A DNA stretch of 64,000 bases from Niameybacter massiliensis (GTDB taxonomy: Bacteria; Bacillota; Clostridia; Lachnospirales; Cellulosilyticaceae). A program made the translations under genes and the position numbers. The stretch lies in NCBI RefSeq assembly GCF_001282685.1, contig NZ_LN875035.1:2218001-2282000 (forward strand). Direction: 5' to 3'. The notes beneath the pieces were generated by a model. It did not search any database, was not told the origin of the DNA, and saw only the letters and a list, made by a program, of their open reading frames with translations. Below, piece by piece: positions 8,884-18,226 of this stretch (position 1 is the first letter of the stretch; the number at the start of each line of letters is the position of its first letter).

Positions 8884-9294
8884 ATGATACAGATTATTAC
8901 AGGTCAAACAGGTGAAGGTAAAACAAAACAAATGATTGATTTAGCAAACGAAAGATGTCGATCATTAGATGGTCATATTGTTTATATTGATAGTACAACC
9001 CAGCATCGTTTCGCACTTTCTCATCACATTCGTCTTATCGAAACAACGTCTTTTCCTATTAATGCCCATGATTTCTTCGGTTTTCTATGTGGTATCTTAT
9101 CTAGTAATCATGATATTGAACTTGTCTTTATTGATGAACTTATTCAAATCACCCAATTCGGTATCGATGAATTAGCATGTTTCATTGAAAAACTTAATAA
9201 GTTATCTGATAAATATGATGTTAATTTCGTCGTTGGTGCTTCTTGCTCAAGCAAAGAAATTCCTGCTGCACTTTCACCATATCTAGTAGCTTAA
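8884..9294 (+). CDS. Minimal P-loop NTPase of unknown function
   Basis: 136 residues from the ATG at 8884, with ribosome site AGGGGTGAT; the GTG at 8875 lies inside that site. Walker A is GQTGEGKT (7-14) and a Walker B-like LVFIDE is at 80-85, so ATP binding is likely. It ends at residue 136, far shorter than PilT, RecA or AAA proteins, and has no arginine finger or second domain that I can see. The fold start TGQTGEGKTKQMIDLA resembles thymidine kinase or adenosylcobinamide kinase/CobU-like small P-loops, but their other motifs are absent. Single gene with a shared terminator. Function unassigned. Confidence 0.75.
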   Translation: MIQIITGQTGEGKTKQMIDLANERCRSLDGHIVYIDSTTQHRFALSHHIRLIETTSFPINAHDFFGFLCGILSSNHDIELVFIDELIQITQFGIDELACFIEKLNKLSDKYDVNFVVGASCSSKEIPAALSPYLVA

Positions 9295-9309
9295 TACGCT
9301 CATTATAAA

Positions 9310-9357
9310 AATAGTAGGGTCGTCATTATAATACTTTATAATGACGACCCTACTATT
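9310..9357. terminator. Bidirectional terminator between convergent genes
   Basis: A perfect 21-base stem (9310-9330 with 9337-9357) and a 6-base loop, flanked by A-rich and T-rich ends, so it can stop transcription from both sides. The stop codon of glgX (9353-9355) lies in the right arm. Confidence 0.92.
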
Positions 9358-11308
9358 TTGTACAACATCTAAAAACACATATTGTAAATGGATTCATACA
9401 ATATCTTGTTTCTTGAACTTTAAGGTGACATCCTATAAAACTTTGGGATTGTGATGTATCAATAATCAGTTGCCAACCTTGTTCTTGTTTTGGTAAATCA
9501 AATACAAGAGGCTCAATATAATTATTCATCATAATATACAGTTTTTCTGAACCTACTTCTATTTGCTCAGCTAAGCTACAAGAATAATACGACCAATCTG
9601 GTTCGTTATAATTGACCCCATGAAAAGTAATTTTTAGTTGTTCTTTATTTATTGCTTTAAAACAATTACTTTCTTTCCTAAATTTAATCATTGATTTTAC
9701 AAATTCTAGAATTTCTTTATTTTTCTCCGTTAAGCTCCAATCTACCCATGTGACTTCATTATCTTGACAAAAAGCATTATTATTACCTTTTTGCGATCTT
9801 CCCAACTCATCTCCCATCAAAAGCATAGGTATTCCTTGTGAGAGTAACAATAAAGCAAAATAATTTTTTATACGTTTTTTTCTTATCGAGATAATTTTCT
9901 CATTCTGTGTTTCGCCCTCTTCTCCACAATTGTAGCTATAGTTATTATTATTGCCATCTCTGTTTCCTTCACCGTTTAACCTATTTTGTTTATATTGATA
10001 AGAAACAAGATCCCACATTGTAAAGCCATCATGTGCAGTAATAAATTGTATCGTATGCGTCTTATTTTTCCTAGTATCTTGAAATTGTATTTCACTCCCT
10101 GTTAAACACTTTGCAACTGCATTAGTCATACCTTGGTCGCCTCTTACAAATCGACGCATAGTATCTCTATAACAATCACTCCATTCTGCTATAGGGTATG
10201 GCATACGCCCTACATCATAGGCACCTTTTGCATCCCAACATTCAGCAATAAGCTTTACATGTGATAAGATAGGATCATTGGCAATATCCTCCATAATCGA
10301 ACCAGCATACCAATTACCAACTTCATTTTGCATTAAAATAGATGCCAGATCAAATCTAAAGCCATCAATCCCCATACACACAACCCAATAGCGCAGACTA
10401 TCTAGAATAAGTTGCTTTGTCACAATATGCTTATTATTGAGTGTATTACCTGTACCAGCATCATTACGATGATAGCTCCCATTCCATTTATAATATACTT
10501 CTGGAGCTAATGCCTTAAAATTAAAGACTTTCCCGTCTTGTCCCCCTTCACCTGTATGGTTATATACTACATCTAAAATAACTTCCATACCATTTTGATG
10601 AATAGCCTCTACAAATTTCCTAAATTCTTTAACTTCTCCAAGGGCCCCTCTATCCATTGCATAGACTTCTTGAAGGGCAAAAAAGGAAATACTATTATAC
10701 CCCCATTCATCTTGTAAAGTTTCTTGAGTAATAGGATGTTTATTAGAAAGTGTATGCTTATTCCATTTAAAAATTGGCATTAATTCTAAACTAGTAACAC
10801 CCAACTCTTTTAAATAGGGTAATTTTTTTAATAAGCCTTCAAAAGTTCCTCTTTCCCTATTTTCAATTTGACTTGTAGGACTTTTTGTAAAAGCACCTAC
10901 ATGCATCTCATAAATGATTGTTTCTTCCCATGGAATAAAAGGACGTTCTCCTTTATATACTTTATCATTGACAACGATATTCTTATAATGATTACTCCCT
11001 TTAGGAAAAGCTGACAAACTTCTAGCATAGGGATCAATAAGAGGTATACTCATCTCTCCTTTTTCTGTAACTGTCTGCCAGGTGTAAGCAAATCCCTCTT
11101 CTACACCTTTGATACTTATACAAAAAACATCCCCCATGCAAGAAGTCTCACGATCAAGAATTACTTCTACTAGTGGTACTTCTTCGTAAACAAATCTATA
11201 AATTTTAAGGATCATACAACGTGCAGTTGTTGCGTAGATTCCAAAATTGCACCGATCTCTAATTAGCTTACACCCCAACAAGGGAAAACCCTTCTCTATT
11301 TCAAACAT
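9353..11308 (-). CDS. glgX: Glycogen-debranching enzyme / isoamylase-type GH13
   Basis: 651 residues from the ATG at 11308, which has the strong ribosome site AGGGAGGGAGC. An in-frame TTG at 11404 would add 32 residues but has no such site and falls on the tyrS promoter. An N-terminal CBM48-like domain is followed by the GH13 barrel with DVVYNHT, GFRFDLAS (nucleophile Asp), LIAECWD (acid/base Glu) and TAHDGF (Asp), all intact. It hydrolyses alpha-1,6 branches of glycogen or limit dextrins. No other glycogen genes are adjacent. A type I pullulanase is the alternative; the length and lack of extra domains favour GlgX. Confidence 0.88.
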   Translation of the reverse strand: MFEIEKGFPLLGCKLIRDRCNFGIYATTARCMILKIYRFVYEEVPLVEVILDRETSCMGDVFCISIKGVEEGFAYTWQTVTEKGEMSIPLIDPYARSLSAFPKGSNHYKNIVVNDKVYKGERPFIPWEETIIYEMHVGAFTKSPTSQIENRERGTFEGLLKKLPYLKELGVTSLELMPIFKWNKHTLSNKHPITQETLQDEWGYNSISFFALQEVYAMDRGALGEVKEFRKFVEAIHQNGMEVILDVVYNHTGEGGQDGKVFNFKALAPEVYYKWNGSYHRNDAGTGNTLNNKHIVTKQLILDSLRYWVVCMGIDGFRFDLASILMQNEVGNWYAGSIMEDIANDPILSHVKLIAECWDAKGAYDVGRMPYPIAEWSDCYRDTMRRFVRGDQGMTNAVAKCLTGSEIQFQDTRKNKTHTIQFITAHDGFTMWDLVSYQYKQNRLNGEGNRDGNNNNYSYNCGEEGETQNEKIISIRKKRIKNYFALLLLSQGIPMLLMGDELGRSQKGNNNAFCQDNEVTWVDWSLTEKNKEILEFVKSMIKFRKESNCFKAINKEQLKITFHGVNYNEPDWSYYSCSLAEQIEVGSEKLYIMMNNYIEPLVFDLPKQEQGWQLIIDTSQSQSFIGCHLKVQETRYCMNPFTICVFRCCTK

Positions 11309-11398
11309 AAGCTCCCTCCCTACTTGTGTGTTTAGAAAATATAAATCATTATATAGTCTACCATATTCTGGTAATTTTATACAGATAAAATTCAAGTC

Positions 11399-11426
11399 TT
11401 GCAAATTTCTTTCGCTATGTTATAAT
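11399..11426 (+). promoter_or_regulatory. Promoter of the tyrS leader
   Basis: TTGCAA (11399-11404), a 16-base spacer and TATAAT (11421-11426). The expected start near 11433 puts the whole T-box leader downstream. Confidence 0.75.
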
Positions 11427-11459
11427 AATAACCAATTATATAGTCTAAAAATGTTGATA

Positions 11460-11664
11460 AAGATTGAGTAGTAATAGACTTGCCTTTTCAGAGAGCATAC
11501 GGTTGGTGCAAGTATGCAGGAATCTATTATGAATTACACCTTTTGAATTGCACATATGTGCCGGTTACATACCGTTATCATGTTAGAGGCAATGTATTTT
11601 GCGAACAAAGGTGGTACCACGGGTGATCTCGTCCTTTTTATAAGGCGAGGCACCCTTTTTTTAT
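11460..11664 (+). ncRNA. T-box riboswitch (tyrosine) in the tyrS leader
   Basis: Stem I has the AGAGAG motif (11490-11495) and an apical hairpin GCATAC-loop-GTATGC with GGTTGGTGC in the loop. The specifier region GAATTACACC holds the tyrosine codon TAC at 11535-11537. The T-box sequence AAGGTGGTACCACGG (about 11608-11622) overlaps the 5' arm of a terminator (GGGTG...CTCGTCCTT with AAGGCGAGGCACCC, then a T-run, 11620-11662). Uncharged tRNA-Tyr would stabilise the antiterminator and turn on tyrS. Confidence 0.93.
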
Positions 11665-11710
11665 TAACTTTTTTAATTACTCTAGACAACTTATTAGGAG
11701 GATTTTAAGA

Positions 11711-12937
11711 ATGAACGTATTTGATACCTTAATGGAACGTGGATTTATCCAACAAACAACACATGAAAAAGAAATTAGAGAACTGTTAGAAAAAGAAAAG
11801 GTAACTTTCTATATTGGTTTTGACCCTACTGCTGATAGTTTACACGTAGGTCATTTCGTAACAGTTATGGCTATGGCTCACATGCAACAAGCCGGACATC
11901 GTCCAATCGCCCTTTTAGGTGGCGGTACAGGTATGGTTGGTGACCCAACTGGTAAGACAGATATGCGTAAAATGCTTACTCCTGAAATTATTAAACATAA
12001 CGTAGCTTGTTTTAAAAAACAACTTTCTCGTTTTATTTCTTTTGATAATGAACAAGCAATGATTGTTGACAATGGAGATTGGCTTCTTAATTTAAACTAT
12101 ATCGAATTCCTTCGCGAAGTTGGTGTACATTTCTCTGTAAACCGTATGCTTACAGCTGAATGTTTCAAACAACGTCTTGAAAAAGGTCTTTCTTTCTTAG
12201 AATTTAACTACATGCTTATGCAATCTTATGACTTCCTAGAGCTTTACAGAAAATATAACTGTAAATTAGAACTTGGCGGTAACGACCAATGGTCAAATAT
12301 CCTTGGTGGTGTTGAACTTGTAAGACGTCTTCATGGCGATACTGCATTTGGTATGACTTTCTCTCTTCTCACAAACAGTGAAGGTAAGAAAATGGGTAAA
12401 ACAGAAAATGGTGCTGTATGGCTAGATGCTGAAAAAACATCTCCTTACGACTTCTACCAGTATTGGAGAAACGTAGCTGATGCTGACGTTAGAAAATGTC
12501 TATGCCTTCTTACCTTCCTTCCAATGGATGAAATCGATGCACTTTGCAGCGTAGAAGGTGCCGAAATTAATAAAGCAAAAGCTAAACTTGCTTTTGAAAT
12601 TACAAAAATTGTTCATGGTGAAGAAGAGGCTGCAAAAGCACAAGAAGCTGCTCAAGCTGCTTTTGCTGGTAAAGGAGCAAGTGGTTCCCTACCAACTACA
12701 AATTTAAATGCTGACCTTTTTGCTGAAGGTCTAGATATCATTAGCCTTCTTGTAGACCATACAGGAATTGTTGCAACACGTTCTGAAGCACGTCGTCTCC
12801 TTACACAAAACGGTATTAAAATTGAAGGAAAACCTGTTGAAGCCATTGACTTCAAAGTAACTACTGATTTATTCAACGATGGTGCTTTAATGATTCAAAA
12901 AGGTAAAAAAGTATTCCATCAAGTAAATCTTGTTTAA
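11711..12937 (+). CDS. tyrS: Tyrosyl-tRNA synthetase
   Basis: 408 residues. The class I HIGH-type motif is HVGH, in [17 protein letters not shown]; the KMSKS-type motif is KMGKT; the tyrosine-binding YMLMQSYDF and GGNDQWSN blocks are present. The C-terminal about 65 residues form the S4 RNA-binding domain ([20 protein letters not shown]). It charges tRNA-Tyr. The ribosome site AGGAGG precedes the ATG. Single-gene unit controlled by the tyrosine T-box and closed by its own terminator. Confidence 0.97.
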   Translation: MNVFDTLMERGFIQQTTHEKEIRELLEKEKVTFYIGFDPTADSLHVGHFVTVMAMAHMQQAGHRPIALLGGGTGMVGDPTGKTDMRKMLTPEIIKHNVACFKKQLSRFISFDNEQAMIVDNGDWLLNLNYIEFLREVGVHFSVNRMLTAECFKQRLEKGLSFLEFNYMLMQSYDFLELYRKYNCKLELGGNDQWSNILGGVELVRRLHGDTAFGMTFSLLTNSEGKKMGKTENGAVWLDAEKTSPYDFYQYWRNVADADVRKCLCLLTFLPMDEIDALCSVEGAEINKAKAKLAFEITKIVHGEEEAAKAQEAAQAAFAGKGASGSLPTTNLNADLFAEGLDIISLLVDHTGIVATRSEARRLLTQNGIKIEGKPVEAIDFKVTTDLFNDGALMIQKGKKVFHQVNLV

Positions 12938-12956
12938 TCTTAATCTATAGATAATA

Positions 12957-12991
12957 AGAGGGCTACCCAACTGGTGGCCCTACTTTATTTT
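12957..12991 (+). terminator. Intrinsic terminator after tyrS
   Basis: AGGGCTACC pairs with GGTGGCCCT (9 pairs including one G-U), 5-base loop, then TACTTTATTTT. The T-run is interrupted, so this is somewhat weaker than its neighbours. Confidence 0.75.
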
Positions 12992-13058
12992 ATTCAATAA
13001 CTTTATTCTAGGAAGCTTCTTCAAATGAGTTATTTTATATCTCTATTTAAAGAATGAG

Positions 13059-13673
13059 GTGATAATTATATTTAATGATGTAGATTTAAAAATAAAAAAA
13101 CATAATAAAATACTTTTTACACGAGATAGTGACTGTTTACAAGAACTTCGAAAACTTATCTGCCTCCAAAAACATACCACGCTCATCATGTGGATATTTG
13201 ACTGTCTACAAATCCCTCTAGATGAAATAAAGACAGCCTATCCAAACGAATCTGAGTCACAAGCGGCTTTTATGCTATCCGATTTATGGGCAAGAGGTGA
13301 AGTCAAAATGCCTGTTGCTAAAAGAGCTATCTTAGATTGTCATGCTGTTGCAAAATCTATAGATAATGATTACTTTATTGCACTCTACCATGCTGTTGGT
13401 CAAGGATGTGCAACTGTCCATGTAGAAACCCATGCCTTAGGTCTTGTTTTTTATGAGCTCACTGCTATTGTCATCAAAAATAACTATCAGAACTATCAAT
13501 ATGAGGTTACTAAAAAAATACAGTACTATATGAATCGCTTACTATGGTGGCAAGAAAACATTGAGGTATTTGAGCACCAGAGAAGTTGGGCAAACTTCTT
13601 AGTTAAACCTAATAAACCAAATAAAGAAGCTTTATTATATGTTAAGGATACTCATGCTAAAGGTAAGCTTTAA
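13059..13673 (+). CDS. Imm5-like putative immunity protein
   Basis: About 204 residues. The central and C-terminal part has MWIFDCL near residue 44, a WARGE segment, and CHAVAKSID...HAVGQGCATVHVETHALGLVFYE, which I recognise as the Imm5-like family (GHAVATAHVADHA pattern), helical proteins tied to polymorphic-toxin loci by annotation. No toxin gene is adjacent. The start is odd: the only standard codon is GTG at 13059, inside GAGGTGATAA, which looks like the ribosome site itself; the codon at the proper spacing is ATA at 13068, where an ATG would be expected. Function is therefore uncertain, and the gene may be poorly translated. Confidence 0.65.
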   Translation: MIIIFNDVDLKIKKHNKILFTRDSDCLQELRKLICLQKHTTLIMWIFDCLQIPLDEIKTAYPNESESQAAFMLSDLWARGEVKMPVAKRAILDCHAVAKSIDNDYFIALYHAVGQGCATVHVETHALGLVFYELTAIVIKNNYQNYQYEVTKKIQYYMNRLLWWQENIEVFEHQRSWANFLVKPNKPNKEALLYVKDTHAKGKL

Positions 13674-13676
13674 AAT

Positions 13677-13726
13677 AGCAAAAAAGGATCGATTACACTT
13701 TCACAAGTGATCGATCCTTTTTTGCT
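13677..13726. terminator. Bidirectional terminator between convergent genes
   Basis: AGCAAAAAAGGATCGAT pairs with ATCGATCCTTTTTTGCT, with further partial pairing (ACACTT/AAGT) towards the loop. A- and T-runs are built into the stem, so it works on both strands. Confidence 0.9.
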
Positions 13727-13735
13727 TAGTATCTT

Positions 13736-14890
13736 TTAGCACTCTTCTCCATTAAATAGATCCCCCATATATCGCATAATCAATAACCTGATAAATGCCA
13801 CCGTTGGGACACCTAATAGAATACCAACCAAACCAAAAAGTTTCCCCCCTATAACAATTGCTAAAAGGACTGCTATAGGATGAAGCTTGACAGTTTTACC
13901 CATTACCTTCGGCACAATGAACCAGCCATCTATTTGCTGCAAGATCATTACTGCAATTACCGCATAGACACCTCTAATAGGATGTGGACCTATAAAACCA
14001 ATAAGACCTGCTAAAATAAAGCCTACAACTGGTCCAAAGTATGGAATAAGATTAAATATTCCTGAGATAACACCGATGATAATCGCAAAATCTATGCCTA
14101 TTACCATTAATGTCACACTAATCAACGTCGCCATAATAACTGCATCAATTAATTGCCCTCTAATATATCCAGAAAAAACATAGTCTATATCACGTCCTAT
14201 ATCTCTTACTTCACTTTCCATTTTATCTGGCACAATTAAACTTAAAAAGCGATTATATATACGAAGCAATTTAGTTTTATCTTTAAGGGTATAGAAGGCA
14301 ATGACAAAGCCAAGGCCAAGGTTAAGCAAGTTGCCCCCTAAATTTGTAAGGGTATCTACCCCCTTGCTACTAAGCCAATTTACAAAACTATTAATACCTT
14401 CATAAACACGTCCAATCAAGTCTCCCCCATTTTGTAAGAATGGTAACTTTGATGTTGCAAAATCCATATTTTGAATCATACTTGTAAAATACTGTGCATA
14501 TCCAGTCAAACTATCTTGTAAATTCTGAATTGCCCCTCCCCCTATAACCTTTCTTACATTCATCACAATGACTAAAGTAAATAGTAAAACAATAAGGATA
14601 AAAGTAAGTAAAGTAAATAGCGTTGGCCAGCTACGATTCACAGACTCTTTGTGAAAAATTCTTTTAATCCATCTTTCAAAGAAATGTGTAAGTGGATCTA
14701 AAAGATAGGCTATAATTATACCAAATATAAGCGGTTTAAATAAGTCAAACAACCACTTTACAAAAGTCGCTATATATCCCCCCATGAGTTTGAAATTAAT
14801 AAGCAAGAAGGCACCTAAGATGGTGACAAGTATACTTACAACAATATAAACACTAATTGTAAAATACTTATTATTTTTTTCAAATTTCAT
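13736..14890 (-). CDS. AI-2E-family transporter / permease
   Basis: 384 residues with about eight hydrophobic segments: pairs near the N-terminus (VSILVTILGAFLLI, LFKPLIFGIIIAYLLDP), a long soluble stretch at about 130-220 and four or more segments in the C-terminal half, including FNLIPYFGPVVGFILAG, the most conserved block of PF01594. Members include YtvI and the autoinducer-2 exporter TqsA, and some are Na+/H+ antiporters. The substrate here is unknown. It lies 14 bases downstream of pepD and may share its transcript. Confidence 0.88.
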   Translation of the reverse strand: MKFEKNNKYFTISVYIVVSILVTILGAFLLINFKLMGGYIATFVKWLFDLFKPLIFGIIIAYLLDPLTHFFERWIKRIFHKESVNRSWPTLFTLLTFILIVLLFTLVIVMNVRKVIGGGAIQNLQDSLTGYAQYFTSMIQNMDFATSKLPFLQNGGDLIGRVYEGINSFVNWLSSKGVDTLTNLGGNLLNLGLGFVIAFYTLKDKTKLLRIYNRFLSLIVPDKMESEVRDIGRDIDYVFSGYIRGQLIDAVIMATLISVTLMVIGIDFAIIIGVISGIFNLIPYFGPVVGFILAGLIGFIGPHPIRGVYAVIAVMILQQIDGWFIVPKVMGKTVKLHPIAVLLAIVIGGKLFGLVGILLGVPTVAFIRLLIMRYMGDLFNGEEC

Positions 14891-14904
14891 CGGGTTACTC
14901 CTTC

Positions 14905-16365
14905 TTAGTAATTTTTCATTTCTTTAAGAAGGTCTAAAAGGAATTCAAAAACACGTTCCATAGAACTAATACTTGCACGTTCTTCTGGTGAGTGAATATC
15001 ATAAGCATTTGGTCCAAAAGCAATCATATCTACACCTGGCATCTTCTCAAGTAAGAAACCACATTCAAGCCCTGCATGAATCGCTTTAATTTCAGGTTTT
15101 TTATCATATTTTTGTTCAAATACTTGTGTTGCTAATTCACGGATTCTAGAATTTGGTGCATATACCCATGCAGGATAATCGCCTGCTACCGTACATTTTG
15201 CCCCAATGTTTGCTGATACACGTTCAATCTTACGAATAATATTTTCTTTCTTAGTTGGTACTGAACTTCTTACAGCTAATACAATATGCATTGCATCTTG
15301 TTCTAATTGTACTACACCAATGTTTAATGAACTTTCTACAAGCCCTGGAATCTGCATACTATAAGCCATAATCCCATGTGGAAGTGTCATTAATAAATCA
15401 ATAATTTGTTGAGTTTGTCCTTCTGTAATACATGCTTTTGCTTCAGTTTCTACATGAGTAAACATTTTAAGCTCTGGATCTTGCTTTTCATATTCTGTCT
15501 TAAAAGCTTGCTCCATTGTTTGAAGGATGCTTTCTACTTCTGATTTTTTATCCACTGGTACATAGAAAGAAGCTTCTGCTTCACGTGTTATAACATTATC
15601 CTTGCTACCACCCACAAATGTTGCAAGACGTATAGGCATTGTTTGACGCACACGGTCTAATACACGTCCTACAAGTACGTTTGCATTGGCACGTTCTTGG
15701 TGAATATCTGCCCCTGAATGCCCACCTGTTAACCCTTTAATATTCACATTGAAAAGTGCAAACTCTGCTGATGTAGCTTCATAAGATACTGGTAAATCTA
15801 CATGTGCTTTTGCCCCCCCTGCACAGCTTACAAGAAATTCTCCTTCAATGTCTGTATCAAGGTTTAATAAGACTGTACCTTCTAAGTATTCTGGATGAAG
15901 ATTTGCAACACCATCCATACCTGTTTCTTCTGCTGTTGTCATAAGTGCTTCAATAGCTGGATGTTCGATTGTATCATCTGCAAGTACTGCCATTTGATAA
16001 GCAATAGCAATACCATTATCAGCTCCTAATGTTGTACCATCTGCACGAATAAAGTCACCATCTACAACAAGTTTAATGCCTTCAGTTAAAAAGTCATGGT
16101 TCGTATCTTTGTTTTTTTCACATACCATATCTAAATGTCCTTGTAAAATAACAGTTGGTGCATTTTCATAACCTTTTGTTGCTGGTTTCTTAATATAAAT
16201 ATTATTCGCTTCATCTTGCTTAACATCTAAATTAAGGCTTTTTGCAAATGCCACCATATAATCACTAATTGCTTTTTCATTACCAGAACCTCGTGGAATA
16301 CGGCTAATTTCTTCAAAATAATACATTACCTTTTCTGGCTTTAGGTTTTCTAATACTCTAGTCAT
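14905..16365 (-). CDS. pepD: Aminoacyl-histidine dipeptidase (PepD, M20C)
   Basis: 486 residues, normal for PepD. Metal-site motifs are present: GHLDMVCEKN, LGADNGIA, TTAEETGMDGV (general-base Glu pair), GLTGGHSGADIHQERAN and the C-terminal IHAGLECGFL. This cytosolic zinc enzyme splits Xaa-His and other dipeptides (beta-Ala-His dipeptidase/peptidase D). The ribosome site GGAGGG precedes the ATG. In the 200-base gap upstream I see a possible -10 TACAAT but no convincing -35, and the terminator of the preceding gene. Confidence 0.94.
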   Translation of the reverse strand: MTRVLENLKPEKVMYYFEEISRIPRGSGNEKAISDYMVAFAKSLNLDVKQDEANNIYIKKPATKGYENAPTVILQGHLDMVCEKNKDTNHDFLTEGIKLVVDGDFIRADGTTLGADNGIAIAYQMAVLADDTIEHPAIEALMTTAEETGMDGVANLHPEYLEGTVLLNLDTDIEGEFLVSCAGGAKAHVDLPVSYEATSAEFALFNVNIKGLTGGHSGADIHQERANANVLVGRVLDRVRQTMPIRLATFVGGSKDNVITREAEASFYVPVDKKSEVESILQTMEQAFKTEYEKQDPELKMFTHVETEAKACITEGQTQQIIDLLMTLPHGIMAYSMQIPGLVESSLNIGVVQLEQDAMHIVLAVRSSVPTKKENIIRKIERVSANIGAKCTVAGDYPAWVYAPNSRIRELATQVFEQKYDKKPEIKAIHAGLECGFLLEKMPGVDMIAFGPNAYDIHSPEERASISSMERVFEFLLDLLKEMKNY

Positions 16366-16519
16366 GTTAAAACCCTCCTTAGTCTTCTTTATTTATTATT
16401 GTACTTAATTATTCTAAATTTATCCATTCTCTTTTACTACTTTTTTAAGTAAATGTAAGAAAATAGATAAATCACGTTCCTATTGTTCTCATTATTGCAG
16501 AAATCAGAATGGTGTTAGT

Positions 16520-16558
16520 CTATAAAATTGGGGGCAAATTTTATATTTTGCCCCCAAT
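16520..16558 (-). terminator. Intrinsic terminator after UPF0210
   Basis: Minus strand: ATTGGGGGCAAA pairs with TTTGCCCCCAAT (12 pairs, 6-8 base loop, 16527-16558), followed by TTTATAG. The T-run is short. Confidence 0.8.
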
Positions 16559-16566
16559 AAATTCCT

Positions 16567-17925
16567 TTAGTTTTTAAAGCTATGGATAGGTGCTGGCACT
16601 CTACCCCCTCTTGCAATAAAGCGTTCACAACTATAGCGATTCACTGGCATAATGGGTGCACGACCTAATAGTCCACCGAATTCTACACTTTCACCTACAT
16701 CTTTACCACATACAGGAATAATACGTACAGCTGTTGTCTTAGCATTGATCATACCAATAGCCATTTCATCTGCCAAAATACCACTCAATGTAGCTGCACT
16801 TGTACTTCCTGGTACAGCTACCATATCAAGTCCTACCGAGCATACACATGTCATTGCTTCTAATTTTTCAAGTGTTAACGCACCTACTTCTGCTGCTTTA
16901 ATCATGGCATGGTCTTCACTTACAGGAATAAAAGCACCACTTAACCCACCTACATAAGAAGAAGCCATAACACCACCTTTTTTAACACAGTCATTTAAAA
17001 TGGCAAGGGCTGCTGTTGTTCCTGGAGCACCTGCCATTTCAAGTCCCATCTCTTCAAATATTTCACCTATACTATCTCCAATTGCTGGTGTAGGCGCTAA
17101 AGATAAGTCGATAATACCAAATGGTACACCTAGTGTATCAGCAGCTTCTTTGGCTACCATCTGGCCTGCACGTGTAATTTTGAACGCTGTACGTTTAATC
17201 GTTTCACACATTGTTTCAAAATCTGCTTGTCTTACATGCTCTAAAGCTTTCTTTACAACACCTGGTCCACTTACGCCCACATTGATAACTGTATCATGTT
17301 CTCCAACACCATGAAATGCACCTGCCATAAATGGATTATCTTCTGGTGCATTACAGAAGATTACAAGCTTCGCACAACCAATACTTTCTCTCTCTGCTGT
17401 ATACTCTGCCGATAGTTTAATAATCTCACCCATACGTTTAACTGCATCCATATTAATCCCTGACTTGGTACAACCTACATTAACAGATGCACACACATGT
17501 TCTGTTACACTTAAAGCCTCTGGAATGGATTCAATAAGTACTTTATCTGATGGTGACATCCCCTTTTGTACAAGTGCAGAAAAACCACCAATAAAGTTTA
17601 CACCAACAGCTTTTGCTGCACGATCTAACGCTTTGGCAATAGGTACATAAGAATCTGCTTTTGTTGCACCACCAATAAGAGCAATAGGTGTTACTGAAAT
17701 ACGTTTATTAACAATTGGAATACCATATTTCTTAGAAATTTGTTCGCCTGTTTCTACTAAATCTTTGGCACAAGTTGTAATTTTGTTATAAATATTTTCA
17801 CAAAGTTTATCCATATCATCTGAGATACAGTCTAAAAGACTAATCCCCATTGTAATCGTACGAATGTCTAAATTGGCCTCTTGAATCATCTTATTCGTTT
17901 CTAATACTTCTAATCTTGAAATCAT
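16567..17925 (-). CDS. UPF0210 (DUF711) family protein
   Basis: 452 residues, the standard length of UPF0210. It starts [23 protein letters not shown] and has glycine-rich blocks ([27 protein letters not shown]) with several conserved cysteines. The fold is related to the pyruvate formate-lyase/glycyl-radical barrel, but no glycyl-radical motif is evident and the function is unknown. It is almost always next to an ACT-domain gene (UPF0237), as here with 20 bases between them, suggesting a complex or ligand-controlled enzyme. Confidence 0.93.
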   Translation of the reverse strand: MISRLEVLETNKMIQEANLDIRTITMGISLLDCISDDMDKLCENIYNKITTCAKDLVETGEQISKKYGIPIVNKRISVTPIALIGGATKADSYVPIAKALDRAAKAVGVNFIGGFSALVQKGMSPSDKVLIESIPEALSVTEHVCASVNVGCTKSGINMDAVKRMGEIIKLSAEYTAERESIGCAKLVIFCNAPEDNPFMAGAFHGVGEHDTVINVGVSGPGVVKKALEHVRQADFETMCETIKRTAFKITRAGQMVAKEAADTLGVPFGIIDLSLAPTPAIGDSIGEIFEEMGLEMAGAPGTTAALAILNDCVKKGGVMASSYVGGLSGAFIPVSEDHAMIKAAEVGALTLEKLEAMTCVCSVGLDMVAVPGSTSAATLSGILADEMAIGMINAKTTAVRIIPVCGKDVGESVEFGGLLGRAPIMPVNRYSCERFIARGGRVPAPIHSFKN

Positions 17926-17945
17926 TGTTTTTCCCCTTCCTGAGC

Positions 17946-18215
17946 TTAAATACGGTGCATAGAGTCAAAAATATCTTCATGTTGTAAACGAATATCAACT
18001 TCTATGGCTTTACCAAGTTCAGTAAGCGCATCTACAACTTCATTAAACGAAACAGTACAATTTGTAAGGTCTACAATCATCATCATATTAAAATAACCAT
18101 GTAAAATAGTTTGTGAAATATCTAAGATATTCACTTGTTTTTCACTCAAAAGTGTACAAACTTTGCCTATAATCCCTACTTTATCTTTTCCTACTACTGT
18201 AATAATCCCTTTCAT
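17946..18215 (-). CDS. ACT-domain protein, UPF0237
   Basis: 89 residues from the ATG at 18215, 6 bases after AAGGAGG; a longer in-frame start at 18239 would overlap the upstream gene and lacks a site. A single ACT domain: [24 protein letters not shown], then [11 protein letters not shown] domains bind amino acids and regulate partner enzymes. The partner is most likely the UPF0210 protein downstream. Its neighbour 11 bases upstream is the FtsA-like gene, so the three may share a transcript. Confidence 0.93.
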   Translation of the reverse strand: MKGIITVVGKDKVGIIGKVCTLLSEKQVNILDISQTILHGYFNMMMIVDLTNCTVSFNEVVDALTELGKAIEVDIRLQHEDIFDSMHRI

Positions 18216-18226
18216 TGTGAGCCTCC

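Noticed and set aside
11309-11404. TTG start extending glgX by 32 residues
   Set aside because: No ribosome site; the ATG at 11308 has AGGGAGGGAGC, and the TTG coincides with the tyrS -35 box.
16652-17314. Long plus-strand frames opposite UPF0210
   Set aside because: They mirror a well-conserved gene and have low-complexity Ala/Pro/Ser composition typical of shadows.
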